A DNA stretch of 64,000 nucleotides from Micromonospora chersina (GTDB taxonomy: Bacteria > Actinomycetota > Actinomycetes > Mycobacteriales > Micromonosporaceae), in contig NZ_FMIB01000002.1 of NCBI RefSeq assembly GCF_900091475.1, forward strand, positions 2,852,001 to 2,916,000, read 5' to 3'. Each line of letters begins with the position of its first letter. Positions within the stretch are counted from its first letter, which is position 1. Positions 1 to 8,512 of this stretch are shown piece by piece. The notes under the pieces were generated by a model, which searched no databases, had not been told where the DNA came from, and worked only from the letters and a program-made list of their open reading frames with translations. Made by a program: the position numbers and the translations under genes.

Positions 1-32
1 AGCGGGTCGAGGTGGTCGTGCTGGCGGAGTGA
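1..32 (+). CDS. 3' end of an unidentified plus-strand CDS (partial)
   Basis: The first bases read in frame as RVEVVVLAE followed by TGA at 30-32. A strong GC hairpin follows at once, and the next gene is convergent, as expected for a real gene end. Nine residues are too few to name a family. It could also be a chance open frame. Confidence 0.4.
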   Translation, partial: RVEVVVLAE

Positions 33-40
33 TCCGCTTC

Positions 41-68
41 GGTCGGCGGGCCGGGCGGCCCGCCGACC
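41..68. terminator. Bidirectional hairpin between convergent genes
   Basis: A perfect 12-bp stem (41-52 with 57-68) closes a 4-nt GGGC loop. It lies between the partial plus-strand gene and the end of the DUF2469 gene. There is no U-run, which is common for GC-rich actinobacterial terminators. The terminator role is inferred from position. Confidence 0.55.
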
Positions 69-72
69 CGGA

Positions 73-396
73 TCAGCTGCCGAATCCGGAGTCTGCGGGA
101 AGCGAGATGTCGGGCTTTTCGAGCTCTTCCACATTGACGTCCTTGAACGTCATTACCCGGACATTCTTGACGAACCGCGCGGGGCGGTACATGTCCCACA
201 CCCAGGCGTCGTGCATCTCGACCTCGAAGTAGACCTCGCCGTCCGAGTTGCGCACGTGCAGGTCGACCTGGTTCGCCAGGTAGAAGCGGCGCTCGGTCTC
301 CACCACGTAGGAGAACTGGCGGACAATGTCGCGGTACTCCCGGTAGAGCTGCAGCTCCATCTCGGTCTCGTACTTCTCGAGATCTTCCGCGCTCAT
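73..396 (-). CDS. DUF2469 family protein
   Basis: This is a 107-aa acidic soluble protein with the DUF2469 look: an N-terminal MSAEDLEKYE helix, then a Tyr/Phe/Val-rich beta region and a short C-terminal tail. The family is conserved in actinobacteria directly after rnhB, and its function is unknown. Its ATG overlaps the rnhB TGA by 4 nt (ATGA), so it is last in a NUDIX-rnhB-DUF2469 operon and probably translationally coupled. No signal peptide or membrane segment is visible. Family assignment rests on sequence recognition and this context. Confidence 0.85.
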   Translation of the reverse strand: MSAEDLEKYETEMELQLYREYRDIVRQFSYVVETERRFYLANQVDLHVRNSDGEVYFEVEMHDAWVWDMYRPARFVKNVRVMTFKDVNVEELEKPDISLPADSGFGS

Positions 397-1253
397 CGCA
401 CTCCGCCTTCCATGACCACATCTTCCCCCACCGGCGCCGGAGGTCGCGGCTGCTCGCCCAACGCCACGCCGACGGTACCCCCTGGCGCGCCGGAGCGCTC
501 CATCGGCTCGTCCGGGCCATCGGTGAACGCCTCCTCGGTGACGCCGAAGAGCGCCTCCTCGGGGCTGCCGGCGGCCGGCCGGCGCGAGCGGGGCGGCCGC
601 CCGTCCCGTCCGGAGACGGTGGCCACGTTCACGTACGAGAAGCGGTGCTCCCGGCAGGGCCCCCGCTCGCGCAGCGCGGCGCTGTGCTCCGGGGTGATGT
701 AGCCCTTGTGCTCGGCGAAGCCGTAGCCCGGGTACCGCTCGTCCAGCTCCACCATGATCCGGTCCCGGGTGACCTTGGCCAGCACACTTGCCGCCGCCAC
801 ACAGGCGGCCACCCGGTCACCCTTCCAGACCGCCAGCCCGGGGACGTCCAGCCCGTCCACGCCGAAGCCGTCGGTCAGCACGTATTCGGGGCGGGTGGTC
901 AGCGAGGCGAGCGCCCGGCGCATGGCGGCGAGGTTGCACACGTGCAGCCCCCGCGCGTCGACCTCGTCGGCGGGGATGACCACCACGGCGTACGCCAGGG
1001 CCCGCGCCACCACCTCGTCGTAGACGCGCTCGCGGGCCGCCGGGGTGAGCAGCTTGGAGTCGGCCAGCTCGTCGATCTCGCCGCGCCGCCCCTCGGGCAG
1101 CACCGCGGCGGCGGCCACCAGCGGCCCCGCGCAGGCGCCCCGGCCGGCCTCGTCGGCGCCGGCCACGTGCCGGAAGCCGCGCCGTTGCAGGGCCCGCTCC
1201 AGCGCGTAGAGGCCACCGTCGCGGCGCACCACGGTGCGCGGAGGTGTCAGCAC
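393..1253 (-). CDS. rnhB: Ribonuclease HII
   Basis: RNase HII cleaves the RNA strand of RNA-DNA hybrids and removes misincorporated ribonucleotides. The protein is 286 aa from a GTG start that overlaps the upstream NUDIX stop by 7 nt; the open frame extends further but only into the NUDIX gene. The diagnostic GADEAGRG motif is at residues 32-39, with D34 and E35 as metal ligands, and an LTDG motif and the C-terminal HKGY block follow. The catalytic domain ends near residue 215. About 70 further residues are Pro/Gly/Arg/Glu-rich and look disordered, which is longer than the usual 200-230 aa. The downstream gene overlaps by 4 nt. Confidence 0.93.
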   Translation of the reverse strand: MLTPPRTVVRRDGGLYALERALQRRGFRHVAGADEAGRGACAGPLVAAAAVLPEGRRGEIDELADSKLLTPAARERVYDEVVARALAYAVVVIPADEVDARGLHVCNLAAMRRALASLTTRPEYVLTDGFGVDGLDVPGLAVWKGDRVAACVAAASVLAKVTRDRIMVELDERYPGYGFAEHKGYITPEHSAALRERGPCREHRFSYVNVATVSGRDGRPPRSRRPAAGSPEEALFGVTEEAFTDGPDEPMERSGAPGGTVGVALGEQPRPPAPVGEDVVMEGGVR

Positions 1254-1738
1254 GCCGCACCGCCGTCTCCGGCCGGCGCCACACCGGCGCCGAGCGCCCG
1301 GGCAAGCACGGCAGGAAGATCGTCGGGGTAGTAGCGCTCGTCGCTGGCGGCCAACTCGTCGACCGCCCACCAGCGGTGCCGGTGCATTGTCGCCCGCTCG
1401 ATCTCGTTGAAGCCCGCCGTGTCGACCTCCCAGCTCGGCACCCGCACCAGGAAGAACTCCTGCTCCTGCCGGTACCAGACCCCGTCGAACGGGAACTCGA
1501 CCGTCTCGGCCCAGACCGGCGGGCCCAGCTCGGCCGGGGCGAGCCGCAGCCCGGTCTCCTCGGCCAGCTCGCGGGCCGCGCCCGCGGCCGGGGTCTCCCC
1601 CGGGTCAAGGCCGCCGCCGGGGGTGAACCAGTAGCGGTGGCCCGGCCGGGCCGGATCACTGCCCTCGAACAGCAGCACCCGGTCGGACGCGTCGACGAGC
1701 AGCACCCGGGCCGCGCGACGAGGGGTGTAGACGGTCAC
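1247..1738 (-). CDS. NUDIX hydrolase
   Basis: The 163-aa protein carries a full Nudix box (GX5EX7REUXEEXGU), visible as GGLDPGETP...RELAEETGL, so it should hydrolyse a nucleoside-diphosphate-linked substrate using Mg2+. The substrate cannot be read from the sequence. It opens the small operon that continues into rnhB, with a 7-nt overlap. About 90 nt separate it from the signal peptidase gene upstream. It could be a housekeeping (d)NTP or NDP-sugar hydrolase. Confidence 0.88.
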   Translation of the reverse strand: MTVYTPRRAARVLLVDASDRVLLFEGSDPARPGHRYWFTPGGGLDPGETPAAGAARELAEETGLRLAPAELGPPVWAETVEFPFDGVWYRQEQEFFLVRVPSWEVDTAGFNEIERATMHRHRWWAVDELAASDERYYPDDLPAVLARALGAGVAPAGDGGAAC

Positions 1739-1828
1739 CGCCCAAGCCTGCCAGACGCCTCCGACGAACGACCACGCCCTCCGGCTCCCGGAACGCGGCC
1801 ACCGGCGCGGAGCCGGGCCGACGACAGG

Positions 1829-2461
1829 TCAGGGATTGGGGATGCCGTCGAACTGCTCCGGCACGCTGAGCCAGCTCGCCCGGCCGACCGGCCAGAAGAT
1901 CGTGAAGGCCCGCCCGACCACCTGGTCCTCGGGGATGGTGGCCTCGGTGATGTCCTCGCCGGACTGCTGCCAGTGCTCCAGCGAGTCACCGGAGGCCTCC
2001 CGGTGGTCGCCCATCACCCAGAGCCGGCCCTTCGGCACGGTGATGTCGAAGTCCTGGTCGGCGGGCTTGTTGCCGGGGAAGATGAACGGCTCGTCGATCG
2101 CCCTGCCGTTGATGATCAGCCGTTCCTGGCCGCCGGTGCGGTCGCAGCAGACGACGTGGTCGCCACCGACACCGATCACCCGCTTGATGAAGTCCTCGCC
2201 CTCCGGATTGCCGCTCCACTCGGTGGGCGCCTTGAAGACGATCACCTCGCCCCGGTGCGGCGAGCGGAAGTCGTACACCAGCTTGTTGACCAGCACCCGA
2301 TCGTCGATCTTGAGGGTGTTCTCCATGGACGGGGAGGGGATGAAGAAGGTCTGCAGCACGAAGGCACGAACCAGCACTGCGACCAGGATCGCCACGCCCA
2401 GGAGGATGGGCAGCTCCTTCCAGAAGGAGCTACGCGGCTTCTCGGTCTGCTCGTCAATCAC
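1829..2461 (-). CDS. lepB: Type I signal peptidase (second, short copy)
   Basis: Membrane-bound signal peptidase I removes signal peptides from Sec and Tat substrates outside the membrane. At 210 aa it has one N-terminal membrane segment (about 18-38), then the box with catalytic S45 in IPSPSM and general base K93 in DFIKRV, and the GDH box near the C-terminus. The ATG overlaps the stop of the upstream lepB by 4 nt, so the two peptidases are co-translated. Tandem paralogous signal peptidases are typical of actinomycetes such as Streptomyces. It lacks the roughly 30-residue insert present in its neighbour. Confidence 0.93.
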   Translation of the reverse strand: MIDEQTEKPRSSFWKELPILLGVAILVAVLVRAFVLQTFFIPSPSMENTLKIDDRVLVNKLVYDFRSPHRGEVIVFKAPTEWSGNPEGEDFIKRVIGVGGDHVVCCDRTGGQERLIINGRAIDEPFIFPGNKPADQDFDITVPKGRLWVMGDHREASGDSLEHWQQSGEDITEATIPEDQVVGRAFTIFWPVGRASWLSVPEQFDGIPNP

Positions 2462-3339
2462 GGGTGGAGCCTACGTTGCCGGCCCTGGCGCGGTCGCCCC
2501 GAACGCGCGAGAACGGAGAGGGCGGCCGTGACCGGGAGGATGAGGACGACGCCACCCACCGGGTCGGGATCCACCGGGGCGGGCCGGGCCGGCGCGGCGT
2601 TGGGTCTCGGCAGGTCGGCGAAGGTTTCCGGGACCGGCAGGGTGGTCCACCGCTGCGACGGCCAGACGATCATGAAGGCGCGGCCGACCACGTTGTCGAT
2701 CGGCACCGGACCCTGGCAGCGGGCGTCCTGCGAGACCAGCCGGTGGTCGCCCATCACGAAGATCTGCCCGGGCGGCACGACGATCTCGGTGAACTGCCGC
2801 GAGCGGCACTCCTTCGGGTTCGGCGGCAGCTCGACAGGCGAGTCCTCGGAGACGTAGCCCTGCTCGTCCAGCGGTACGCCGTTGACCACGACGCGACCCT
2901 TGTCGCAGCACCAGACCCGGTCGCCGGGCACGCCGATGACCCGCTTGATGAAGTCCTTCTCGCCGGGGCGGCTGATGCCGACCAGGTCGCCGAGGGTGCG
3001 GCCCACCTTGCCGGCGAAGTTGGTCGGCGGCGCGGGAGCCTCCTGGGCGACCCACCTGTCGGTGCCCCGGAAGACCACCACCTCGCCGCGGACCGGGTCG
3101 CGGACGTCGTAGACGACCTTGTTGACAAGCACCCGGTCGCCGATGAGCAGGGTGTTCTCCATCGACCCGGACGGGATGAAGAAGGCCTGGAGGAGGAAGG
3201 TGCGGATCAGGACCGCGAGGCAGAAGGCCACGACGAGGAGCAGCGGCAGCTCCTGCCAGAGCGGCATCTGCCGGCGGGTGCGCCGGGCTCGCCGGCGCCA
3301 CGGGTCGACGGTGCCGTCCTCGTCAAGCATCTGCACCAT
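2458..3339 (-). CDS. lepB: Type I signal peptidase (first, long copy)
   Basis: This 293-aa signal peptidase I has a basic cytoplasmic N-terminus (about 25 aa), one membrane segment (about 31-51), catalytic S59 in PSGSM and base K132 in DFIKRV, then the GDRV and MGDH boxes. An insertion of about 30 residues (roughly 97-127) precedes the Lys box. A hydrophobic stretch near the C-terminus (VGGVVLILPVTAALSVLA) could be a second membrane anchor, as in some actinobacterial SipX-type enzymes. It is the first gene of the lepB pair, downstream of the rplS operon terminator. Confidence 0.93.
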   Translation of the reverse strand: MVQMLDEDGTVDPWRRRARRTRRQMPLWQELPLLLVVAFCLAVLIRTFLLQAFFIPSGSMENTLLIGDRVLVNKVVYDVRDPVRGEVVVFRGTDRWVAQEAPAPPTNFAGKVGRTLGDLVGISRPGEKDFIKRVIGVPGDRVWCCDKGRVVVNGVPLDEQGYVSEDSPVELPPNPKECRSRQFTEIVVPPGQIFVMGDHRLVSQDARCQGPVPIDNVVGRAFMIVWPSQRWTTLPVPETFADLPRPNAAPARPAPVDPDPVGGVVLILPVTAALSVLARSGRPRQGRQRRLHP

Positions 3340-3364
3340 GCCACTCTCCGGTCCGCGGAAACGA

Positions 3365-3409
3365 CACTACCGCCCGGGAGTCCCCTCGGAGACCCCACGG
3401 GCGGTAGTG
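3365..3409 (-). terminator. Terminator of the trmD-rplS operon
   Basis: A 12-bp perfect stem (3365-3376 with 3398-3409) lies between rplS and lepB. Read on the minus strand it is followed by a GTTTCC stretch. It would end the rpsP-khpA-rimM-trmD-rplS transcript, leaving lepB to its own promoter. Confidence 0.6.
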
Positions 3410-3508
3410 GACCGCTTCGCGCCGTCCGGCTGCGCCCGTACCGACCAGGGTAATGCGATCCTGTCGATACGACATCCGCGCAGCTCGGGCGGCGTGGCGA
3501 ACGAAAAG

Positions 3509-3868
3509 TCAGCTCGCCGGCTGCTTCTCGCGCAGCTCCTTGATCTTGGCCTTCTTGCCCCGCAGCTCGCGCAGGTAGTAGAGCTTGGCGCGCCGCACGT
3601 CGCCGCGGGTCACGACCTCGATCCGGTCGAGCGCCGGGCTGTTCAGCGGGTAGGTGCGCTCCACACCCACGCCGAAGCTGACCTTGCGGACCGAGAAGGT
3701 CTCGCGCAGACCGTCACCCTGGCGGCGGATGACGACGCCCTGGAAGATCTGGACCCGGGACCGGTTACCCTCGACGACCCGCGCGTGCACCTTCACGGTG
3801 TCACCGGCGCGGAAGTCGGGGATGTCAACGCGCTTCGACTGGGCGTCAAGGGCGTCCAGGATGTTCAT
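3509..3868 (-). CDS. rplS: 50S ribosomal protein L19
   Basis: L19 lies at the 30S-50S interface. The protein is 119 aa from an ATG ([11 protein letters not shown]). The open frame upstream of this ATG is non-coding-like and overlaps the trmD end, so the shorter start is chosen; it also matches the usual 115-120 aa. Family landmarks include [10 protein letters not shown], the VQIFQGVVI block and the basic C-terminus with AKLYYLRE. It is the last gene of the ribosome-maturation cluster, 142 nt after trmD. Confidence 0.96.
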   Translation of the reverse strand: MNILDALDAQSKRVDIPDFRAGDTVKVHARVVEGNRSRVQIFQGVVIRRQGDGLRETFSVRKVSFGVGVERTYPLNSPALDRIEVVTRGDVRRAKLYYLRELRGKKAKIKELREKQPAS

Positions 3869-4010
3869 CGCTGTGTCCTCGTGAGGCTCACGGCGCACCG
3901 TCAGTCGATGCGCGGATGGGTGATTCTGACCCCCGGGTGGTGCCGGCGACGCCGACCCCGGTCGAGGGTCCTCGCAGCCGCCCACGGCGTGGACGGATGC
4001 GGCAACCCCT

Positions 4011-4799
4011 CTACTTTGCCACATCCCCCGCCGGCGGCTGAAATCCACCCCGGTCCAGCGCCGCCCGGTCCCGCTTGTCCAGGCTCTCCGGGGGCAGCGC
4101 GGCGATCATGTCGGGGCGGCGGGTCGCCGTCCGCAGCAGCGCCTCGTCGCGCCGCCAGCGGGCGATCCTGCCGTGGTCACCGGAGCGCAGCACCTCGGGC
4201 ACCTCGTGCCCCCGCCAGGTCGCCGGCTTCGTGTACATGGGGGCTTCCAGCAGCCCGTGGGCGTGCGACTCCTCCTCCAGCGAGCCGGCGTTGCCGAGCA
4301 CCCCGGGCAGCAGCCGGGTGACCGCCTCCAGGATGACCAGCACGGCCACCTCGCCACCGAAGAGCACGTAGTCGCCGAGGGAGACCTCGGTCACCCGCAT
4401 CCGGCCCGCCGCGTGGTCGAGCACCCGCTGGTCGATGCCCTCGTAGCGGCCGCAGGCGAAGAGCAGGTGCGACTCGGCGGCCAGCTCGTGCGCCATGGCC
4501 TGGGTGAACGGGACGCCGGCCGGCGAGGGGACGAGCAGCCGGGGCAGGGTGTGCCCGTCCGGGCTCAGCTCGTGGGGGGCCAGGGCGTCGAGCGCCTCAC
4601 CCCACGGCTCCGGCCGCATCACCATGCCGGGACCGCCGCCGTAGGGGGTGTCGTCGACCGTGCGGTGCACGTCGTGGGTCCAGGTCCGCAGATCGTGTAC
4701 GGCCAGCCGCAACGTGCCGCTCGCCCGGGCCTTGCCGATCAGCGACAGGTCCAACGGGGCGAAGTACTCGGGGAAGATCGACACGATGTCGACGCGCAT
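4011..4799 (-). CDS. trmD: tRNA (guanine37-N1)-methyltransferase
   Basis: TrmD uses S-adenosylmethionine to methylate G37 of tRNAs and so prevents +1 frameshifting. The 262-aa product has the SPOUT trefoil-knot signature: CGRYEGID in mid-protein, then [11 protein letters not shown], and an N-terminal [13 protein letters not shown]. Length is normal for a single-domain actinobacterial TrmD. It follows rimM by 15 nt and precedes rplS, the widely conserved rpsP-rimM-trmD-rplS order. Confidence 0.97.
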   Translation of the reverse strand: MRVDIVSIFPEYFAPLDLSLIGKARASGTLRLAVHDLRTWTHDVHRTVDDTPYGGGPGMVMRPEPWGEALDALAPHELSPDGHTLPRLLVPSPAGVPFTQAMAHELAAESHLLFACGRYEGIDQRVLDHAAGRMRVTEVSLGDYVLFGGEVAVLVILEAVTRLLPGVLGNAGSLEEESHAHGLLEAPMYTKPATWRGHEVPEVLRSGDHGRIARWRRDEALLRTATRRPDMIAALPPESLDKRDRAALDRGGFQPPAGDVAK

Positions 4800-4814
4800 G
4801 AGGGGTGGCTCCAG

Positions 4815-5357
4815 TCAGAGGTCGAGCAGCCCGCCGGGCAGCTCCACCACCACGCGTCCGCCGGGGACGTCGACCTCGGGCACGATCGCCTTGACGAACG
4901 GGATGAGCGCGGTCCGCCCGTCGGGGCGCCGCAGCACCAGCAGGTCGGACGCGGGGGCGTGGTCGATCCGGGCCACCTCGCCCAGCCGCTCACCAGCCGG
5001 GGTCACCACGGCCAGACCCACCAGCTGGTGGTCGAGGAACTCCTCCGGGTCCGCCGGCGGAGCGACGTCGGCGCTGTCCACGCCGAGCAGGGTGCCACGC
5101 AGCACCTCGGCCACGTCGCGGTCCAGCACGCCCTCGAAGGCGACAAGCAGCCGCCCCTGGTGCCAGCGCGCCGACTCGATTGTCAGCTTCTCCGGCACCC
5201 GGTAGGCCCCGGGCGCCGGAGGCGCGACCGCGCCCGGGTCGGTGACGAGCACCGACCCGGGCGCGAAACGTGCTTCGGGCTCATCGGTCCGCACCTCCAC
5301 GGTGACCTCACCGCGGATGCCGTGCGGCTTGCCGATCCGGCCGACGATGAGAAGCAT
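4815..5357 (-). CDS. rimM: 16S rRNA processing protein RimM
   Basis: RimM binds S19 and assists maturation of the 30S head. The 180-aa protein starts with VGRIGKPHGIRGEVTV, the typical N-terminal barrel motif, and contains the PRC-barrel region with the LIPFVKAIVPEVD motif near the C-terminus. Its ATG shares one base with the stop of the KH-domain gene upstream (TGATG), which implies coupled translation. The position between khpA and trmD is standard. Confidence 0.95.
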   Translation of the reverse strand: MLLIVGRIGKPHGIRGEVTVEVRTDEPEARFAPGSVLVTDPGAVAPPAPGAYRVPEKLTIESARWHQGRLLVAFEGVLDRDVAEVLRGTLLGVDSADVAPPADPEEFLDHQLVGLAVVTPAGERLGEVARIDHAPASDLLVLRRPDGRTALIPFVKAIVPEVDVPGGRVVVELPGGLLDL

Positions 5358-5590
5358 CAGTACGAGTCGACGATGTCGACGCGCACCCCGCGCCCACCGA
5401 TGGAGCCGATCACCTGGCGCAGCGCCTTGGCGGTCCGGCCGGACCGCCCGATCACCGTGCCGAGGTCCTCCGGGTGCACGCGGACCTCGAGCCGCTTGCC
5501 CCGACGGGAGTCGACCATGCGCACCCGGACGTCATCCGGGTGGTCGACGATCCCCTTGACCAGGTGCTCCAGGGCGGGACGCAGCGCCAT
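5357..5590 (-). CDS. KH-domain RNA-binding protein (KhpA family)
   Basis: This 77-aa protein is a single type II KH domain with the nucleic-acid-binding loop GRSGRTAK. Such proteins (KhpA, formerly YlqC) bind RNA broadly, often together with KhpB. The ATG at 5590 is chosen because it gives MALRPALEHLVKGIVD, the usual start, and lies 1 nt after the rpsP stop. A slightly longer frame exists only inside rpsP. It sits between rpsP and rimM as in most actinobacteria. Confidence 0.93.
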   Translation of the reverse strand: MALRPALEHLVKGIVDHPDDVRVRMVDSRRGKRLEVRVHPEDLGTVIGRSGRTAKALRQVIGSIGGRGVRVDIVDSY

Positions 5591-5591
5591 G

Positions 5592-6050
5592 TCAGGCCTG
5601 CTCGCCGGACTCGGCACCGGTCTGCTCCTCGGCCTTCGGCGCCTCGGCCTCGGCGGCCGGGGCCTGCGCCTTGGCGGCCTTCTTGGCCGGCGCCGGGGTC
5701 TCCGCCACGCCGGCGGCGGCCTTCGCCTCGGCCTCGTACGCCGCCTTGCGGTCGGCCCGCTCCGGGGCGACCTTCAGCGGCGGCGGGGCCGGCAGGCCCT
5801 TGAACTTCTGCCAGTCACCGGTCAGCTCCAGCAGGCGCTGCACGGCCTCGCTCGGCTGCGCGCCGACCGACAGCCAGTACTGGACCCGCTCCGACTTGAC
5901 CTCGATCACCGAAGGGTCCTCCTTCGGCTGGTACACACCGACGAACTCGATCGCGCGACCGTCACGCTTGGTGCGCGAGTCGGCGACGACGATGCGGTAC
6001 TGCGGGTTGCGGATCTTGCCCATCCGCAGGAGCCGGATCTTTACGGCCAC
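5592..6050 (-). CDS. rpsP: 30S ribosomal protein S16 with Ala-rich tail
   Basis: S16 is an early-binding 30S protein. The core ([18 protein letters not shown] to about residue 85) is canonical. About 65 extra residues follow, rich in Ala, Glu, Lys and Pro, giving 152 aa instead of about 85. Such tails are known on actinobacterial S16. The start is GTG, with a GGAG Shine-Dalgarno 8-11 nt upstream. It is the first gene of the rpsP-khpA-rimM-trmD-rplS cluster. Confidence 0.96.
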   Translation of the reverse strand: MAVKIRLLRMGKIRNPQYRIVVADSRTKRDGRAIEFVGVYQPKEDPSVIEVKSERVQYWLSVGAQPSEAVQRLLELTGDWQKFKGLPAPPPLKVAPERADRKAAYEAEAKAAAGVAETPAPAKKAAKAQAPAAEAEAPKAEEQTGAESGEQA

Positions 6051-6292
6051 AGTTGTTTCGCTCCTGTTGCGATCTCACCGGCCCGGTGCGGGCGGTGTGG
6101 CGGGTGAGCGCCGACCGGCACAGTGGGGTTGGGCCGGAGACTGCTCGGTTAACTGGCGACGCGCCCGGGTTAGAGGGCGCCGGACGCGCGCCGGATACCA
6201 GCGACCCATTCTGCCATGTCCGGCCCCGATCTCTCACACCGGACCCGGACAGCTCACCCGGGTCGCCCGCGACGGTGACGAACGACACGGGC

Positions 6293-6940
6293 TCAGCGCA
6301 CCGGCGGGCGGTCCCAGCCGGGCGGCAGCTCGTCCGGTACGTCCCATTCGGGGGGCGGGGTGAAGTCGCACCAGGTGCCGTCGAAGGGGAACTCCCCGGC
6401 CTCGGCGATGCGGATCACCCGCTCCCCCTCGGCCCGGACCGCCTTCTCGTCGGTGACCCAGTAGTGCCCGGGGAAGGCGAGGCGCTCGACGAACTCGTCC
6501 TCGTCCTTCCACTCCCAGCTCAGGTCCGGGTGGACCACCACGTCGAGGTCCTGGTCGACCATGTCGACCCCGGCCACGGCGCCGTCGTCCCAGCGGACGC
6601 CGGGCTCCTCCAGGTTGACGTACCAGTTCTGGAACCGACCGTGCGCGTCCCGGAACCACCAGACCGAGTGGGCGGCGCCGGTGGGCAGGAACTTCAGCAC
6701 CGGCGGACCGTTCCAGCGCCCCTGGTCGAGCCGGTAGGACGAGGTGATCCACTCGGCGAAGGGGACCGCGCGCATGCCGAGACCCGCCGCCGTCACCTCG
6801 TGCGCGACCGGGCTGTTCCGGGCCACCCAGAGCAGCAGGCCCCGGTCGTCGTCGGAGACCACGCGGGCCGCCCGCACCCAGCCGAGCCGGCCGTGCCGCA
6901 CGTTCCGGTGCATGATCAGCCGGCCCGGTGCGAACCGCAC
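6293..6940 (-). CDS. DUF402 domain protein
   Basis: The 215-aa soluble protein resembles the DUF402 family: it has the WWFRDAHGRFQNWYVNLEEP block and the VDMVDQDLDVVVHPD acidic block that are typical of it. Structurally characterised members are phosphatases acting on nucleotides (SA0684-type) or phosphonate intermediates (FomD), with metal-binding acidic residues. Substrate here is unknown. It lies 73 nt beyond proS, and the 54-bp repeat fills most of that gap, ending 16 nt before the ATG. No signal peptide is seen. Confidence 0.8.
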   Translation of the reverse strand: MRFAPGRLIMHRNVRHGRLGWVRAARVVSDDDRGLLLWVARNSPVAHEVTAAGLGMRAVPFAEWITSSYRLDQGRWNGPPVLKFLPTGAAHSVWWFRDAHGRFQNWYVNLEEPGVRWDDGAVAGVDMVDQDLDVVVHPDLSWEWKDEDEFVERLAFPGHYWVTDEKAVRAEGERVIRIAEAGEFPFDGTWCDFTPPPEWDVPDELPPGWDRPPVR

Positions 6941-6956
6941 GTCACCACCCAGACTT

Positions 6957-7010
6957 GTTAGCAGGGGACCCCTCCTCTACCGCAGGCGTTAAGAAGGGGC
7001 CCTTCCTTAC
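6957..7010 (-). repeat. 54-bp post-stop repeat, copy 1
   Basis: Read on the minus strand it begins 3 nt after the proS TGA with GTAAGGAAGGGCCCC and ends in CTAAC. The two halves form an imperfect inverted repeat around AACGCC. Copies at 15758-15811 and 26705-26758 have exactly the same length and the same orientation relative to the gene they follow. Confidence 0.85.
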
Positions 7011-7013
7011 ACC

Positions 7014-8420
7014 TCAGTAGGCGCGGGCCAGGACGGCGACGAGGTCGGGCTCGTCCTCGGAGTCCGGCACCGAGCCGTCGGCCCGCAGCAGGCACCGGAC
7101 GGTGACGCCCTGGCCGTTCGCCTCTGCCTCGCCCTGGACGCCGACCGCCGACCACGGCACCTTCGCCCAGCCCGTCGCGGCCGCCTCGATGGCCTCGGCC
7201 AGCGTGCCGACCTCGACGGTGCGGGACTGCCGGAACGCCAGCGCCTGGTCGTGCAGCGCCTGCTGGTCCGCCTCCAGCGCGGCGAGCACCGCGCCCACCA
7301 CGTCGGCGACCGCGACCGGCGCCTTCGAGCCGTCCGTACGCCGGACCACGACCGCGTTGCCGGCGGCCAGGTCGCGGGGGCCGACCTCGACGCGCACCGG
7401 GTAGCCGCGCAGCTCGGCGTCGACGGCGCGGCGGCCGAACGCAGTGTCGGTCCGGTCGTCCAGCGCGACCCGGACCCCGGCGTCGCGCAGCGCGTCGCGC
7501 AGCTTGGCCGCCGCCTCGCCCACGCCCTCGCCGTCCTTGACGATCATCACGTACGCCTGGACGGGCGCCAGCTTCGGCGGCACCCGCAGCCCGTTGTCGT
7601 CGCCGTGGCACATGATCAGGCCACCGAGCATCCGGGTCGACGTGCCCCAGGAGGTGGTCCACGCGTGCTCCCGGCCGCCCTCGGCCGAGGAGTAGCTGAT
7701 GTCGAACGCCTTGGCGAAGTTCTGGCCCAGCTCGTGGCTGGTGCCCAGCTGGAGCGCCTTGCCGTCGCCCATCATGCCTTCGCAGGTGTAGGTGGCCGTC
7801 GCGCCGGCGAAGCGCTCGCGGGCCGTCTTGAGGCCCACCACCACCGGGATGCCGAGCACGTTGACCATCAGGTCCTCGTACGCCTCGTGCAGGATCCGGC
7901 GGGCGTACGCCCGGGCGTCCTCGCGGGTCGCGTGCGCGGTGTGCCCCTCCTGCCACAGGAACTCGCTGGTGCGCAGGAAGATCCGGGGGCGCAGCTCCCA
8001 GCGGACCACGTTCGCCCACTGGTTGAGCAGCAGCGGCAGGTCCCGGTAGGAGTCGATCCACTTGGCCATGAACTCGCCGATCACCGTCTCGCTGGTGGGG
8101 CGCACCACCACCGGCTCGGCGAGCTGCTTGCCACCGCCGTGGGTGACCACGGCCAGCTCCGGCGAGAAGCCCTCGACGTGCTCGGCCTCGCGCTTGAGGT
8201 AGCTCTCCGGGATGAACAGCGGGAAGTAGGCGTTCTCCGCGCCGGCCGCCTTGATCCGGGCGTCCATCTCGGCCTGCATCCGCTCCCAGATGGCGTAGCC
8301 CGCCGGTCGGATGACCATGGTGCCCCGCACCGGGCCGTTGTCGGCCAGCTTCGCCTTGGCGATCAGGTCCTGGTACCAGCGGGGAAAGTCCTCCGCACGG
8401 GGAGTGAGCACGCGTGCCAT
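7014..8420 (-). CDS. proS: Prolyl-tRNA synthetase, archaeal/eukaryotic-type
   Basis: This class II synthetase charges tRNA-Pro. The ATG at 8420 gives 468 aa. The class II core is clear: RPTSETVIGEFMAKW (motif 1/2 region), the RTSEFLWQEGHTAH motif 2 segment and TSWGTSTRMLGGLIM (motif 3 region). The protein lacks the roughly 180-aa editing insertion found in the usual bacterial ProRS of about 570-580 aa, and matches the shorter archaeal/eukaryotic-like type. Whether a second, bacterial-type proS exists elsewhere cannot be seen. It is transcribed divergently from the TetR gene, with 92 nt between. Confidence 0.93.
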   Translation of the reverse strand: MARVLTPRAEDFPRWYQDLIAKAKLADNGPVRGTMVIRPAGYAIWERMQAEMDARIKAAGAENAYFPLFIPESYLKREAEHVEGFSPELAVVTHGGGKQLAEPVVVRPTSETVIGEFMAKWIDSYRDLPLLLNQWANVVRWELRPRIFLRTSEFLWQEGHTAHATREDARAYARRILHEAYEDLMVNVLGIPVVVGLKTARERFAGATATYTCEGMMGDGKALQLGTSHELGQNFAKAFDISYSSAEGGREHAWTTSWGTSTRMLGGLIMCHGDDNGLRVPPKLAPVQAYVMIVKDGEGVGEAAAKLRDALRDAGVRVALDDRTDTAFGRRAVDAELRGYPVRVEVGPRDLAAGNAVVVRRTDGSKAPVAVADVVGAVLAALEADQQALHDQALAFRQSRTVEVGTLAEAIEAAATGWAKVPWSAVGVQGEAEANGQGVTVRCLLRADGSVPDSEDEPDLVAVLARAY

Positions 8421-8497
8421 GACCGCACATCCTATGCGCCGGGCGGGCCGCCGCTGCGCCCGGGAGTCGGCGCGCGCCGTGTCGCGCCGCCCGACCG

Positions 8498-8503
8498 TAG
8501 ACT
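8498..8503 (+). promoter_or_regulatory. -10 element of a probably leaderless TetR transcript
   Basis: TAGACT fits the actinobacterial -10 consensus (TANNNT) and ends 9 nt before the ATG of the TetR gene. Transcription would start at or next to the start codon. No Shine-Dalgarno is visible, which agrees with a leaderless mRNA. No good -35 is seen. Confidence 0.45.
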
Positions 8504-8512
8504 TCGACAGCG

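Noticed and set aside
1244..2857. Long plus-strand open frame (537 aa) and many similar frames opposite real genes
   Set aside because: It is the complement of NUDIX and lepB genes; high GC content leaves long antisense frames. Composition (Gly/Arg/His-rich) is non-biological, and the minus-strand proteins are clear.
2458..3339. Tandem signal peptidases as a new export system
   Set aside because: Multiple adjacent lepB genes are usual in actinomycetes.
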